The notes: generated by a model from the letters alone, not told the origin. A stretch of DNA of 64,000 nt from Croceicoccus mobilis (GCF_001661965.1 NZ_LYWZ01000023.1:62001-126000); one strand, 5' to 3'. Positions 40,745-50,967 are shown, numbered from the stretch's first letter. Numbers and translations are program-made.

Positions 40745-41815
40745 TCAGGCCGTGAAATAGGCCCCTTGCGGCCAGCCGGTCGAATGCCCAGCAAGCACCT
40801 TGAAAAGCGACCCCATGCGGGTTGGCGAAACAAGCCGGTCGAGCGCCTCACCCAGCGATTTTGCCTGCGCCGGATTGGCCTTTGCCAGCATGGATGCGCG
40901 TTGTGCGATGCCCAATGCGAGGAGAAATTCGCCCTGTGTCGCCATTGCGATGGCGATCCCCTGCGCCTTGGCCGTATCGGCCAATGCCGAAAAATCGACA
41001 TGCGCCGTCAGATCCGCCTCTCCCGCATGGGCGAAGGGATCGACTTTTTCATGGGCGCGCACGGCTTGCAGGCTCGATCCGGTGAACGGCTTCAGGTGCC
41101 CATAATCGAAACACAGGATCGCCCCGCCCTGTTTTTCGATCCGCGCGGCCAGATCGGCCATGATGGCAGAGGCCGCGGGACAGGCCTCGATGATTGTTTC
41201 TTCGGGCAGGTCGCGCCGGGATTCGGGTACGGCTGCGTCCATCGGCCTGTCACCGGGCACCGGGTGGAACGCACCGCTCGCGTGCCCGACCACGATTTCG
41301 CGCCAGCCTTCGCCGGTCTTGACCAGCTGGCGGATCGGCAGCGCGTCGAAGAATTCATTGGCGAGAACCAGCAGCGGGCGATCTTCGGGCAGGGATCCGG
41401 TGTCATCGTGAAAAACGACCTCACGCCCGGCCAGCGTCTTTTCCTGCGCACCGCGCAGCACGGGCGACCCTTCCACCAGATGCACGCCCGACACGGGGCC
41501 GGCGCGGTCCAGCACCCGCAGCGCGTCCTTTGCCAGAGTGCCGCGCCCCGGACCCAGTTCGACATAGGCGGCATCGGCAGCGCCCGGCACGCCTGCCGCC
41601 ATGGCGCGGGCACGAATGTCGGCGAGCCAGCCGCCCGCCATCTCGCCGAACATCTGGCTGATTTCGGGCGCGGTGGTGAAATCGCCGGTGGTGCCCAGCG
41701 GATCACGGCTGGCGTAATAATGCGCGTTCGATTCCGCCATGAACTGCGCCAGCGGCATGGGCCCCAGATGGCCGATCGTGCGCGCCAGCTTCGCGGCGAA
41801 TTCGGTCCCGCTCAT
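40745..41815 (-). CDS. MidA/NDUFAF7-like SAM-dependent methyltransferase
   Basis: The 356-residue protein matches the DUF185/MidA family: PLAQFMAESNAHYYASRDPLGTTGDFTTAPEISQMFGEM at the start (two parts of a single conserved block), YVELGPGRGTLAKD (SAM site) and LANEFFDALPIRQLV. The mitochondrial homologue NDUFAF7 methylates an arginine in complex I subunit NDUFS2, so a role in respiratory complex assembly is likely. It lies between lgt (9 bp away) and petA on the same strand, so cotranscription with lgt is probable. Confidence 0.88.
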   Translation of the reverse strand: MSGTEFAAKLARTIGHLGPMPLAQFMAESNAHYYASRDPLGTTGDFTTAPEISQMFGEMAGGWLADIRARAMAAGVPGAADAAYVELGPGRGTLAKDALRVLDRAGPVSGVHLVEGSPVLRGAQEKTLAGREVVFHDDTGSLPEDRPLLVLANEFFDALPIRQLVKTGEGWREIVVGHASGAFHPVPGDRPMDAAVPESRRDLPEETIIEACPAASAIMADLAARIEKQGGAILCFDYGHLKPFTGSSLQAVRAHEKVDPFAHAGEADLTAHVDFSALADTAKAQGIAIAMATQGEFLLALGIAQRASMLAKANPAQAKSLGEALDRLVSPTRMGSLFKVLAGHSTGWPQGAYFTA

Positions 41816-41824
41816 CCTGTCGGC

Positions 41825-42715
41825 TCAGGCCGCCGGGGCGGTCGCCCGCGTCGCGTGCTGCGGCGGACGCTTCAACGCGACCGCGATCAGCACCAGCCCG
41901 ATCAGGATCATCGGCATGGTCAGCCACTGCCCCATGGAAAAGCCGGTCTGCGCCGCGAACTCCTCCAGCTGGGCATCGGGCTCGCGGAAAAACTCCACGG
42001 TGAAGCGCGCCAGCCCATAGCCCAGCGTGAATACGCCCACGAGCAGGCCCGGACGCCAGCGCGCCCGCGTCTTCCAGAACAGGATGAGCAGAATGGCGAG
42101 AAGAACCACGCCTTCGAGCAACGCTTCATAAAGCTGGCTGGGGTGGCGGGCCAGCGGGCCTGCTGTGGGGAATACCATCGCCCATGGCACGCCCTCGCCC
42201 GCCGGGCGGCCCCACAGCTCGCCATTGATGAAATTGGCAACGCGCCCCAGCGCAAGCCCTGCCGGCACGTTGACCGCGACATAGTCGCACACCCGAATGA
42301 AATTGAGCTTGCCGCGCCACGACACCCACGCGATCGCCAGCAACACGCCGATCAGCCCGCCGTGAAAGCTCATGCCGCCATCCCAAAGGCGCAAAAGGTC
42401 CCAGCTCACGGTTTCCGTATCGGTCCAGCCGGTCCAAAGCGAAGGCTCGTAAAAGGTCGCATAGCCCAGACGCCCGCCGATGATGATGCCCAGCGTACAC
42501 CAGAAGAAAAGGTCCTCGGCATGGCGCTGCGCCAACGGGGCGCCCGGCGCCTTGATCATGCGCGACAGGTGCCAATAGCCAAAGATGATGCCGGTAAGAT
42601 ACGCCAGCGAATACCAGCGCAGCGTGAAGAAGCCGAGCTCGATCCCCGGCCTGAGGCCGAGATTTTCCCAATAGATCGGCTGATTGCTGGCCGCGATGGC
42701 GGTTTCGAGAAGCAC
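41825..42715 (-). CDS. lgt: Prolipoprotein diacylglyceryl transferase
   Basis: The 296-residue membrane protein has the Lgt signature RWYSLAYLTGIIFGYW, WDGGMSFHGGLIGV (catalytic His region) and the box GRVANFINGELWGRP with the invariant Arg and Asn. It adds diacylglycerol to the lipobox cysteine of lipoproteins; ModA and the intradiol protein in this window are examples of likely clients. I place the start at GTG 42715, with AGGA 10 bases upstream; an ATG at 42763 is a possible alternative. Confidence 0.93.
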   Translation of the reverse strand: MLLETAIAASNQPIYWENLGLRPGIELGFFTLRWYSLAYLTGIIFGYWHLSRMIKAPGAPLAQRHAEDLFFWCTLGIIIGGRLGYATFYEPSLWTGWTDTETVSWDLLRLWDGGMSFHGGLIGVLLAIAWVSWRGKLNFIRVCDYVAVNVPAGLALGRVANFINGELWGRPAGEGVPWAMVFPTAGPLARHPSQLYEALLEGVVLLAILLILFWKTRARWRPGLLVGVFTLGYGLARFTVEFFREPDAQLEEFAAQTGFSMGQWLTMPMILIGLVLIAVALKRPPQHATRATAPAA

Positions 42716-42933
42716 GTGCTGGCTTTCCTTGGACTTGAGGGCGTGTATGGCCTGACGGCGCATTCGCGCGGCTCTTTGGCACAGTGGATGCCGCGATGCC
42801 AGTGCGCCGCGCATGCGTGGGAACGCAGGCGATAAGACATGCGTGGTTTTGCGAGCCCTTCAATTCGGGCTATGGCTGCCGATATTGGGTCGATACCCTG
42901 ATCTGTCGCAATATTTCCGAAAGCCCCCGCCGC

Positions 42934-45681
42934 ATGTCCCAGACCCGCATCCCCAATCAGCGCGCCATCGTCGACCGCAGGAAGGTTTCCGCCGCGGTCG
43001 ATGCGCTGATCGAAGAAGCGGAAGGCAAGGTCCCGCGCATGAAGATCGTGGGGCTTTTGAAGGACACGCTGGCCGAAGGGCGCGAGGAAGTGGCGCGCCG
43101 TTTGGAAGCGGAACCTGCCGCCGGGCACAAGGTGGCAGCGGCGCAGGCCTTCCTGATCGACCAGCTGATCCGCGTGATCCACGATCATGTCATCACCCAT
43201 GTCTATCCTGTCAGCAACCGGTCCAAGGGCGAGCGCCTGCTGCTGATGGCGGTGGGCGGATACGGGCGCGGCGAAATGGCGCCGCAATCCGATGTCGACA
43301 TCGCCTTCATCACGCCGATCAAGAACACGCCATGGTGCGAACAGGTGATCGAGGCGATGCTCTATTACCTGTGGGATCTGGGGCTGAAGGTGGGCCATTC
43401 CAGCCGCAGCCTCGACGATATGGTCAAGATGGCGAAGCAGGACCTGACCATCCGCACCGCTTTGCTGGAGGGGCGGTTCCTGTGGGGCGATCAGGATCTT
43501 TACGAACAGGCGCGCGTGCGTTTCTGGAACGATGTCGTCGCAGGCAGCGAAAAGCAGTTCGTGGCCGAAAAGCTGATGGAGCGCGAGCAGAGGCACAAGC
43601 GCATGGGCGATTCGCGCTATGTCGTCGAACCCAATGTGAAAGAGGGCAAGGGCGGGCTGCGCGACCTGCACACGCTTTATTGGATCGGCAAATATATTCA
43701 TAAGGTCCGCACCGCATCCGAACTGGTCGATGCGGGGCTTTTGACCCGCGCCGAATATCGCGCCTTCCGCCGGGCGGAGAATTTCTTCTGGGCGGTGCGC
43801 TGCCATTTGCACACCATCACGGGACGCGAAGAGGATCGCCTCACATTCGACCTCCAGCGCGAGGTTTCCCAGCGGATGAATTTCGTCGACCGCCCCGGCA
43901 AAAGCGCGGTCGAGCGGTTCATGCGCTTTTACTTCCTGCAGGTAAAACGGGTCGGCTCGCTGACCGGCGTGTTCCTGGCAGAACTGGACGAGCAATTCGC
44001 CAAGACCAAGCGCAATTCGCTGATGAGCCGCCTGCGCGAGCGCGCCCGCACGGTTCGCGGGTTCGAAATCGCGGGCGGGCGCATCAATGTGCCCAGCGAC
44101 AATTTCTTTCAGAAGGACCCGGTCCGCCTGATCGAGATCTTCACCCTTGCGAACCGCGAGGGGCTGGAGGTGCATCCCAATGCCATGCGGCTGGCCGACC
44201 GCGACAATGCGCTGATCGACAACAAGATCCGCCGCGACAAGCGCGCCAATGCGCTGTTCCTTGATCTGCTTGCCAGCCACGACAATCCCGAACTGGCGCT
44301 GCGCTGGATGAACGAAGCAGGCGTTTTCGGGCGCATCGTTCCGGAATTCGGCCGCGTCGTCGCCCAGATGCAGTTCGACATGTATCACCATTACACGGTC
44401 GACGAACACACGATCCGCGCCATCGGCCTCTTGGCGAAGATCGAGGCTGGCGAGATGGCCGATACGCACCCCACCGCTGCCGAGCTGATCGGCAAGATCA
44501 AGCATCGCCGCGCGCTCTATGTCGCGGTGCTGATGCATGACATCGCCAAGGGGCGCGGCGGCGATCATTCGGTGCTGGGTGCGGAAGATGCGCTGAAAGT
44601 CGGCCCGCGCCTCGGCCTCGATGACGAGGAGACCGAGTTCGTGTCATGGCTGGTGCGCCAGCACCTGTTGATGAGCGCCACCGCCTTCAAGCGCGACCTC
44701 GCCGATCCCAAGACGATCAGCGATTTCGTGACCGAGGTGCAATCGCTCGACCGGCTGCGCGCGTTATTGGTGCTGACCGTGGTCGATATCGGGGCCGTCG
44801 GGCCCGGCACGTGGAACAGCTGGAAGAGCCAGCTGCTGAACGACCTCTACTACGCCGCGGAAGAGCGCATCCGCCTTGGCCACAAGGCCTATGGCCGCGA
44901 ACAGGGCGTGGAGGCGAAGAAGGCCCGCGTGGCCGAGATCCTGGGCGGCGATGCCGCGCTGATCGACACCGCGGGCGGCGCGATGCAGACATCCTACTGG
45001 ATCGCCGAAACGCCCGAGGTGATCGCGCAGAATCTCAGGCAGGTCGATGCAATGCACGGGCATCGCAACCTGTCGATCGAGACCCATTATTCCGAGACGC
45101 GCGGCGCCACGCTTGTCACCGTGATGGCGGGTGACCACCCCGGCCTGTTCAGCCGCATCGCGGGCGGCATCCATCTGGCCGGCGGCAATATCATCGATGC
45201 GCGCATCCACACCAACCGCAATGGCATGGCGATCGACAATCTGCTGGTGCAGGACCCGCTGGGCCGCCCCTTCCGCGAGGAAACGCAGATCGCCCGGCTG
45301 AAGCAGGGGATCGAGGATTCGCTGGCCCATCGCGGCGAGCTTGTCCCGCAGCTGGCCGCCCGCCCGACCCCGCGCCCGCGCGCCGATGCATTCGAAGTGC
45401 GCCCGCGGATCGAGTTCGACAATGACGCATCCAGCCGTTTCACCGTGATCGAGGTGAATGCCCGCGACCGTCCGGCGCTGCTCAATCGCCTTGCCCGCGC
45501 CTTGTTCGAAACACGGCTGATGATCCAGTCCGCCCATGTCACGCTTTATGGCGAACGGGCGGCGGATACGTTCTATGTCACGGATTTGCTGGGCGACAAG
45601 ATCACGTCCAAATCGCGGATGAAGGCGATTGAGGCGAAACTGCTGGAGGCCGTCCGCGCGACCGAAGACGCTGCGGCCTAG
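42934..45681 (+). CDS. glnD: Bifunctional uridylyltransferase/uridylyl-removing enzyme GlnD
   Basis: The 915-residue protein contains a nucleotidyltransferase domain with GGYGRGEMAPQSDVDIAF near residue 108, an HD domain with VAVLMHDIAKGRGGDHS, and two C-terminal ACT domains (TVMAGDHPGLFSRIAGG and IEVNARDRPALLNRLA). GlnD senses glutamine and adds or removes UMP on PII proteins to control nitrogen metabolism. ATG 42934 is used although the frame is open 50 codons further upstream without conserved residues. It is divergent from lgt and overlaps the convergent next gene by four bases. Confidence 0.95.
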   Translation: MSQTRIPNQRAIVDRRKVSAAVDALIEEAEGKVPRMKIVGLLKDTLAEGREEVARRLEAEPAAGHKVAAAQAFLIDQLIRVIHDHVITHVYPVSNRSKGERLLLMAVGGYGRGEMAPQSDVDIAFITPIKNTPWCEQVIEAMLYYLWDLGLKVGHSSRSLDDMVKMAKQDLTIRTALLEGRFLWGDQDLYEQARVRFWNDVVAGSEKQFVAEKLMEREQRHKRMGDSRYVVEPNVKEGKGGLRDLHTLYWIGKYIHKVRTASELVDAGLLTRAEYRAFRRAENFFWAVRCHLHTITGREEDRLTFDLQREVSQRMNFVDRPGKSAVERFMRFYFLQVKRVGSLTGVFLAELDEQFAKTKRNSLMSRLRERARTVRGFEIAGGRINVPSDNFFQKDPVRLIEIFTLANREGLEVHPNAMRLADRDNALIDNKIRRDKRANALFLDLLASHDNPELALRWMNEAGVFGRIVPEFGRVVAQMQFDMYHHYTVDEHTIRAIGLLAKIEAGEMADTHPTAAELIGKIKHRRALYVAVLMHDIAKGRGGDHSVLGAEDALKVGPRLGLDDEETEFVSWLVRQHLLMSATAFKRDLADPKTISDFVTEVQSLDRLRALLVLTVVDIGAVGPGTWNSWKSQLLNDLYYAAEERIRLGHKAYGREQGVEAKKARVAEILGGDAALIDTAGGAMQTSYWIAETPEVIAQNLRQVDAMHGHRNLSIETHYSETRGATLVTVMAGDHPGLFSRIAGGIHLAGGNIIDARIHTNRNGMAIDNLLVQDPLGRPFREETQIARLKQGIEDSLAHRGELVPQLAARPTPRPRADAFEVRPRIEFDNDASSRFTVIEVNARDRPALLNRLARALFETRLMIQSAHVTLYGERAADTFYVTDLLGDKITSKSRMKAIEAKLLEAVRATEDAAA

Positions 45682-46802
45682 GCGTCGAGCAGGATGGCGA
45701 TAGCCGCTTCCAGCTCAGCATCGCCGAGATTCAGCGCCGCGCTGCCGATCGTGATTTCGGTGCGTGCGCCCATGTCGGCTTCATCGCCCGGCATTTCGAC
45801 CGCCCTCAGATGGCCGAACAGCCAGATTCCCGTCTCACGCGCCGCGCGGTCGCGTGCGGCCAGCAGCTCGTCCACTTCGCCGCGAAGCGTCAGGTGGAAC
45901 ATATTGGTATGCGGCGGGTCGGGCAGCACCTGCGCGCGCGGCACCTGCGCGAACATGGCCGCCACTTTCCTCGCCCGCGTGATCCTGCGCGGCATCTGAT
46001 CGATGCACGCGCCCAGCCGCATGCGCGCCGAGACGATATTGCCCATGGCCGTGAACAAGGTGCCGCCCTGCCGCCGCTGCCAGATTGCCGCTTCGTCGAT
46101 GAAATCCGCAGGCCCGATCAGCATGGCACCGGGCAGCGCGCCGATATCCTTGTAGAAAGAGACATAGATCGAATCGAACAGGGCACCGATTTCGGCAAGG
46201 CTGCGGCCATAGGCGGGCGCGGCCTGCCAGATGCGGGCGCCATCGAGATGCAGGCGGATGCCACGCTCCCGGCATAATTCGCACAGCGCGACCAGTTCGT
46301 CCCAACTCGGCAATTGGCCGCCGATCTCGCGGGCAGGAAGCTCTAGCAACAGGCTGGCCAACGGCTTTTCTCCCGCCGCGCTCAGCGCGTGCAGGTCATC
46401 CGCAACGATCGGCCTGTCCGCTTCGCCGATCAGCCGCGCCTGCAGCCCGTGCAGGGCGCGATAGCCATGCTCTTCATGCAGTTCGAGATGGGAGGTCGGG
46501 TGAAAACCCGTCGTCATGTTGCCGGCCCGATCGGCCCAGACCCGCAGGGCGATAGGCTGCGCCATGCAGCCCGACGGCATGAAGCGCGCAGCAGGCTTGC
46601 CGAACATTTCGGCCAGCTCGCGCTCGAAATCCTCGACCAGCGGGCCGTTGCCGTACATGTCCGGCTGAATTTCGCGATCGCGCAGCCACGCGGCGACCGC
46701 TTCGAATTCCTCGGCAGAGTGCCGCACCCCGTCTCCGGCAAGCGGGCGTGAATCGAGACGCAGCTTCAGCCGCTGTGCTGCAAGGGAATCGGTATCGCTC
46801 AT
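45678..46802 (-). CDS. Threonine aldolase-like (beta-eliminating lyase family) PLP enzyme
   Basis: The 374-residue enzyme has the aromatic amino acid beta-eliminating lyase/threonine aldolase fold: FMPSGCMAQPIALRVWADR, ELPAREIGGQLPSWDEL, LHLDGARIWQAAPAYG (Asp contacting PLP) and SFYKDIGALPGAML with the PLP lysine. Low-specificity L-threonine aldolases split threonine or allo-threonine to glycine and acetaldehyde. Specificity is not readable; glycine produced by PucG gives no clear functional link. It overlaps glnD tail-to-tail. Confidence 0.82.
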   Translation of the reverse strand: MSDTDSLAAQRLKLRLDSRPLAGDGVRHSAEEFEAVAAWLRDREIQPDMYGNGPLVEDFERELAEMFGKPAARFMPSGCMAQPIALRVWADRAGNMTTGFHPTSHLELHEEHGYRALHGLQARLIGEADRPIVADDLHALSAAGEKPLASLLLELPAREIGGQLPSWDELVALCELCRERGIRLHLDGARIWQAAPAYGRSLAEIGALFDSIYVSFYKDIGALPGAMLIGPADFIDEAAIWQRRQGGTLFTAMGNIVSARMRLGACIDQMPRRITRARKVAAMFAQVPRAQVLPDPPHTNMFHLTLRGEVDELLAARDRAARETGIWLFGHLRAVEMPGDEADMGARTEITIGSAALNLGDAELEAAIAILLDA

Positions 46803-46902
46803 AAGCGCGGGATGCGCAGATGCCGCGCTTCCCGCAAGCCCTGCCCGTCAAGGCGGGGCATCGCCGTGGACAAGGCAGCGATTGCGGGAAGCGTTGCGCG
46901 AC

Positions 46903-47823
46903 CTACAGCGCGAGGCCGATGACGCCTTTGCCGGTGTAGCCACTCGAAGGATCGCCGGTCAGTTCCAGCGTCATCGCCGCAATGCGTTCATCGCCATTAT
47001 CGCCGAACACATTGTCAGTGGAGATGTCCTTCATCTTTTCCCACACCGGCTGGCTGTCGGCATAGGCATCGGTCGCATAAGTCGCGGCGCAATCCTCGGC
47101 GGGCAGCGCCAGCTGCGAGATGAGCGAGGCATATTTGCCGCCCGTCGCCTTTTCCTCGCTGGAAAACACCTCGAAATGGATGTGCGGATAGCGGCCCATG
47201 TAACAGCCGGGGAAGATCGTGGTGAACTTAAGCGTACCGCTATTGTCGCTGACCTGCAGCCCGCGCAGCCATGTTTCCTGCGGCAGGTCGTAAAGCGAAT
47301 AATTGCCATCGGCATCGCAGTGCCAGATATAGATCGCATAACCGGCCAGCGCCTTGCAGTCGGCGTTGACGTCGACCAGCGTCAGTTCCAGCTCCAGCGG
47401 AATGCCGGGCGCGGTGTCGCTGGTCCCGATGGAAGTGCGCACATCCGATCGCATGATGCCGTCATCGGTCAGGATGTTCGACGTCGCACCCTTGGACTGG
47501 TTGGTGCCGTCTGCGGGATAGGGGCCATTGGTCTCGGTGGTGTAGGCAGTGCAGACTTCGCCATTGGTAGAGGTGCCGGTGACGACTGGTCCATTATCGA
47601 CCTGCGGCGGCGGTCCCGGCGGGCCATTGCCCATCGACCCGCCCGCGCCTGACTGTTCGGTCGTGCCGCTTTGCGAACCGCAGCCGACCAGCAGCGCCGC
47701 GCCACCCAGCGCGCCAAAGGAAAGGAGTTTGCGGCGACCGAGGCCGCGTTCTTCCATGGCCTCCAGATCGCGTAGCAGGCCTTCGCCGCTGTGATCGTGT
47801 TTTGTGACGCTTTCGTCATGCAT
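46903..47823 (-). CDS. Intradiol ring-cleavage dioxygenase-like exported lipoprotein
   Basis: The 306-residue protein has a twin-arginine-like signal with lipobox (GRRKLLSFGALGGAALLVGCGS), a low-complexity Gly/Pro linker, and an intradiol dioxygenase core: ETNGPYPADG, YAIYIWHCDADGNYSLYD and GCYMGRYPHIHFEV with the Tyr and His-x-His iron ligands. Known cytosolic members open catechol or protocatechuate rings; exported versions are uncharacterised and could act on extracellular aromatic compounds or lignin- and humic-type phenols. The ATG is 9 bases after GAAGGGAC. It lies alone between convergent or co-directional housekeeping genes. Confidence 0.82.
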   Translation of the reverse strand: MHDESVTKHDHSGEGLLRDLEAMEERGLGRRKLLSFGALGGAALLVGCGSQSGTTEQSGAGGSMGNGPPGPPPQVDNGPVVTGTSTNGEVCTAYTTETNGPYPADGTNQSKGATSNILTDDGIMRSDVRTSIGTSDTAPGIPLELELTLVDVNADCKALAGYAIYIWHCDADGNYSLYDLPQETWLRGLQVSDNSGTLKFTTIFPGCYMGRYPHIHFEVFSSEEKATGGKYASLISQLALPAEDCAATYATDAYADSQPVWEKMKDISTDNVFGDNGDERIAAMTLELTGDPSSGYTGKGVIGLAL

Positions 47824-47944
47824 AATTGATCGTCCCTTCGCAGCACCCATTCACAATGGGCTATATGCAAAGAGAACAGCGATCACGCAGGTTTTATCCG
47901 CGCCTGTCGGTCGCATTTTGTAACGGGGCTGATACGTCCCGCGG

Positions 47945-49285
47945 TCAGCCAGCCGCCTTCTGCAACCTTTCGACTGCCCGGTCCGGCCCGATCAGCGGCA
48001 GAAGCGCATTCATATCGGGCCCGTGGTCCATGCCCGTCAGCGCCAGCCGCAGCGGCAGGAACAATGCCTTGCCCTTGCGCCCTGTGTCAGCCTTGAGCGC
48101 ATTGGTCAGCGCCTTCCACGCGCCGCCTTCCGCCTGCCAATCGATGGTGGCGGCCGCCTGCGCGGCCTGCGCGGCGAAGGCGCGGTCCTCATCGGAAAGC
48201 TCGGGCGTGGCGACGGGGCCAGTGACGACCTGCCACCATTCATGCGCCTCGGTCACTTTTTCAAGGTTCGGGCGAATGGCAAGCCATGCCGCCTCGTCCA
48301 TGCCTTCAGGCAGCAGTCCGGCGACATCGGCGTAAGCCATCGCATGCACCAGCGCCGCATTCAGGCGCAGCATTTCGGCTTCGTCAAATCGCGCGGGCGC
48401 GCGGCCAAAGCTCGACAGGTCGAAACCCTGCGCCAGCGCCGCCATGTCATGCTGCGCCTCCACCGGCTGCGAAGTGCCAATGCGCGCCAGCAGCGAATTC
48501 ACCGCCATCGGTTCCAGCCCCTGTGCGCGGAAATCCTCCACCCCCGTGGAGCCGAGGCGCTTCGACAGCTTGCCTTCCACACCGACCAGCAGCGCCTCAT
48601 GCGCGAATGCCGGGGGCTGGGTGCCCAGTGCAGTAAACATCTGAATCTGCACGGCAGTATTGGACACATGATCCTCACCACGCAGCACCTGCGTGACGCC
48701 CATGTCAATATCATCGACGCAGCTTGGCAGCATGTAGAGCCACGATCCGTCGGCACGGCGCACCACCGGATCGGATAGCAGCGCGGGATCGAAATGCTGC
48801 GGCCCGCGAACGCCGTCTTCCCATGTGATCGGCTCTTCATGATCAAGCTTGAAACGCCAATGCGGGGCGATGCCTTCCGCAGCGAAACGCTTATGATCTT
48901 CCTCTGTCAGATCCAGCGCAGCGCGGTCATAGATCGGCGGCAGCTTGCGCCCCAGCAGGATCTTCCTTTTCAGCTCCAGTTCCTGCGCGGTTTCGTAAGC
49001 GGCATAGACCCGCCCCTCGGTCTTCAGCCGTTCAAACGCGGCGTCATAAAGCGCAAGGCGCAGCGATTGGCGCTCCTCGCCATCGGGCGCGATGCCCAGC
49101 CATTGAAGATCGGCGCGGATCGCATCGACATGCTCCTCCCGGCTGCGCTCTGCATCGGTGTCGTCGATGCGCAGCATGAAGCGCCCGCCGGCTTTCTTCG
49201 CCAGCAGGTAATTATGCAGCGCCGTGCGGATGTTGCCGACATGCAGACGGCCCGTGGGCGAGGGAGCGAAACGCGTAATAATCAT
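47945..49285 (-). CDS. gltX: Glutamate--tRNA ligase
   Basis: The 446-residue class I synthetase has the HIGH-region APSPTGRLHVGNIRTALHNYL and KMSKS-region LSKRLGSTGVEDF, and the anticodon-binding C-terminal domain. The length is close to the usual 470 residues. Its start lies 20 bp after the nadE stop on the same strand. A glutamyl/glutaminyl non-discriminating form is common in alphaproteobacteria; gatCAB is not in this window. Confidence 0.95.
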   Translation of the reverse strand: MIITRFAPSPTGRLHVGNIRTALHNYLLAKKAGGRFMLRIDDTDAERSREEHVDAIRADLQWLGIAPDGEERQSLRLALYDAAFERLKTEGRVYAAYETAQELELKRKILLGRKLPPIYDRAALDLTEEDHKRFAAEGIAPHWRFKLDHEEPITWEDGVRGPQHFDPALLSDPVVRRADGSWLYMLPSCVDDIDMGVTQVLRGEDHVSNTAVQIQMFTALGTQPPAFAHEALLVGVEGKLSKRLGSTGVEDFRAQGLEPMAVNSLLARIGTSQPVEAQHDMAALAQGFDLSSFGRAPARFDEAEMLRLNAALVHAMAYADVAGLLPEGMDEAAWLAIRPNLEKVTEAHEWWQVVTGPVATPELSDEDRAFAAQAAQAAATIDWQAEGGAWKALTNALKADTGRKGKALFLPLRLALTGMDHGPDMNALLPLIGPDRAVERLQKAAG

Positions 49286-49305
49286 GCCCCGCCCTATAGC
49301 GCCAA

Positions 49306-50967
49306 TCAGCCCGAACGGAAGCTATGCGTGATCGGATAGCGCCGGTCGCGCCCGAAATTGCGCGACCCCAGCTTCACGCCCGGAGGCGCCTGCCGCCGCT
49401 TGTATTCGGAAAGGTGCAGGAGTCGCTCGATCCGGGTCACGGTTTCGCGCTCGAACCCCTCGCCCACCAGCTGGTCGACGCTCTTCTCATGCTCCACCAG
49501 CCCGTGAAGGATGCCATCCAGCACGGCATAGGGCGGGAGCGAATCCTCGTCCTTCTGGTCGGGGCGCAGTTCGGCACTGGGCGGCTTGGCGATGATGTTG
49601 GCCGGGATCACTTCGCCCGCAGGTCCCTTGCCGATCTTGGGCCGGGCGCGATTGCGCCAGTCGGCCAGCTCGAACACCGTGGTCTTGTAGGCATCCTTCA
49701 GCGGGTTGTAGCCGCCCGCCATGTCGCCATAGATCGTGGCGTAGCCGACGCTCATCTCGCTCTTGTTGCCGGTGGTGACCAGCATCGGGCCAAACTTGTT
49801 CGACAGCGCCATCAGCGTCACGCCGCGAATGCGCGACTGGATGTTCTCCTCGGTGATGTCGACGTCCTTATCGGCGAAATCATCCTCCAGCATCTGGTCG
49901 AAACCGGTCACGGCAGGCTGGATCGGAATGGTCGAGAGGCGAACGCCCAGCGCCTTGGCGCAGGCCTCGGCATCGTCGAGGCTTTCCTGGCTGGTATAGC
50001 GGCTCGGCAGCATGACGCACCACACCCGGTCTGCACCCAGCGCATCGACCGCAACGGCAGCGCATAGCGCGGAATCGATGCCGCCCGACAGGCCGATCAG
50101 GACGCCCGGAAAGCCATTGTGGTCGACATAGTCGCGAAGGCCGGTGACCATCGCGCAATAGATGTCTTCGGGATGGTCCGACAGCCGGTGCAGCGCGCCC
50201 GGAACGCACGACCAACCCTGCTTGCCGCGCACCCAGCGGGTCGCGATCTCGACCTCTTCCCAGTCGGGCATCTGCGCGGCCAGAGTGCCATCGGCGTTGA
50301 TAACGAAGCTTGCCCCGTCGAAGGCCAGCTCGTCCTGTCCGCCGACGCGGTTCAGATAGGCAAGCGGGACGCCGGTATCGATTGCCCGGCGTTTCGCCAC
50401 GCCGTCGATGCGCAAAACGTCCTTGTCGATCTCGTAAGGGCTGCCGTTGATGCAGATGAAGATTTGCGCACCCATATCGGCCAGGTGACGGCACACGTCC
50501 TGGTGCCAGATATCCTCGCAGATCGGCAGGCCCAGCATCGCCCCGCGGAAAAGCACCGGATCCGGCAGGCCGCCGGGCGTGAACAGGCGCGCCTCGTCAA
50601 ACGTGCCATAGTTGGGCAGCTCATGCTTGAAACGGGTGGCGGTGATGCGCCCGCCGTCCAGCAGCGCCACGCCATTATGCAGCGCGCCATCGCGCACGAA
50701 CACGGAGCCGACCAGCATGCCCGGCCCGTCGCTCGCGGTCGCCTTGGCCAGCTTCTCCAGTTCCTCCGCCGCGCGTTCGATCAGCGCGGGCTTCAGCACC
50801 AGATCCTCGGGCGGATAGCCGATCAGGTGCATTTCGGGAAAAACGATGAGGTCGCTGCCTGCCTTCCGTGCCCTCTCGCGGGCCTCCAGCATGGATGCGG
50901 CATTGCCGGCGATGTCGCCGACCTTTTGATTGTGCTGTGCGAAAGTGATCGTGAGCGTATCGGCCAT
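49306..50967 (-). CDS. nadE: Glutamine-dependent NAD+ synthetase
   Basis: The 553-residue enzyme has an N-terminal nitrilase-type glutaminase domain (E46 region VFPEMHLIGYPPEDL, K region TRFKHELPNYGTFDE, Cys in LPICEDIW) and a C-terminal synthetase domain with the PP-loop LIGLSGGIDSALCAAV and TGNKSEMSVGYATIYGDMAGGY. It converts nicotinic acid adenine dinucleotide to NAD+ using glutamine nitrogen. It is upstream of gltX, probably in the same unit. Confidence 0.96.
   Translation of the reverse strand: MADTLTITFAQHNQKVGDIAGNAASMLEARERARKAGSDLIVFPEMHLIGYPPEDLVLKPALIERAAEELEKLAKATASDGPGMLVGSVFVRDGALHNGVALLDGGRITATRFKHELPNYGTFDEARLFTPGGLPDPVLFRGAMLGLPICEDIWHQDVCRHLADMGAQIFICINGSPYEIDKDVLRIDGVAKRRAIDTGVPLAYLNRVGGQDELAFDGASFVINADGTLAAQMPDWEEVEIATRWVRGKQGWSCVPGALHRLSDHPEDIYCAMVTGLRDYVDHNGFPGVLIGLSGGIDSALCAAVAVDALGADRVWCVMLPSRYTSQESLDDAEACAKALGVRLSTIPIQPAVTGFDQMLEDDFADKDVDITEENIQSRIRGVTLMALSNKFGPMLVTTGNKSEMSVGYATIYGDMAGGYNPLKDAYKTTVFELADWRNRARPKIGKGPAGEVIPANIIAKPPSAELRPDQKDEDSLPPYAVLDGILHGLVEHEKSVDQLVGEGFERETVTRIERLLHLSEYKRRQAPPGVKLGSRNFGRDRRYPITHSFRSG

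Noticed and set aside
42556-44568. Minus-strand open frame opposite glnD
   Set aside because: It overlaps the conserved glnD coding region and lgt; no motifs or start signals.
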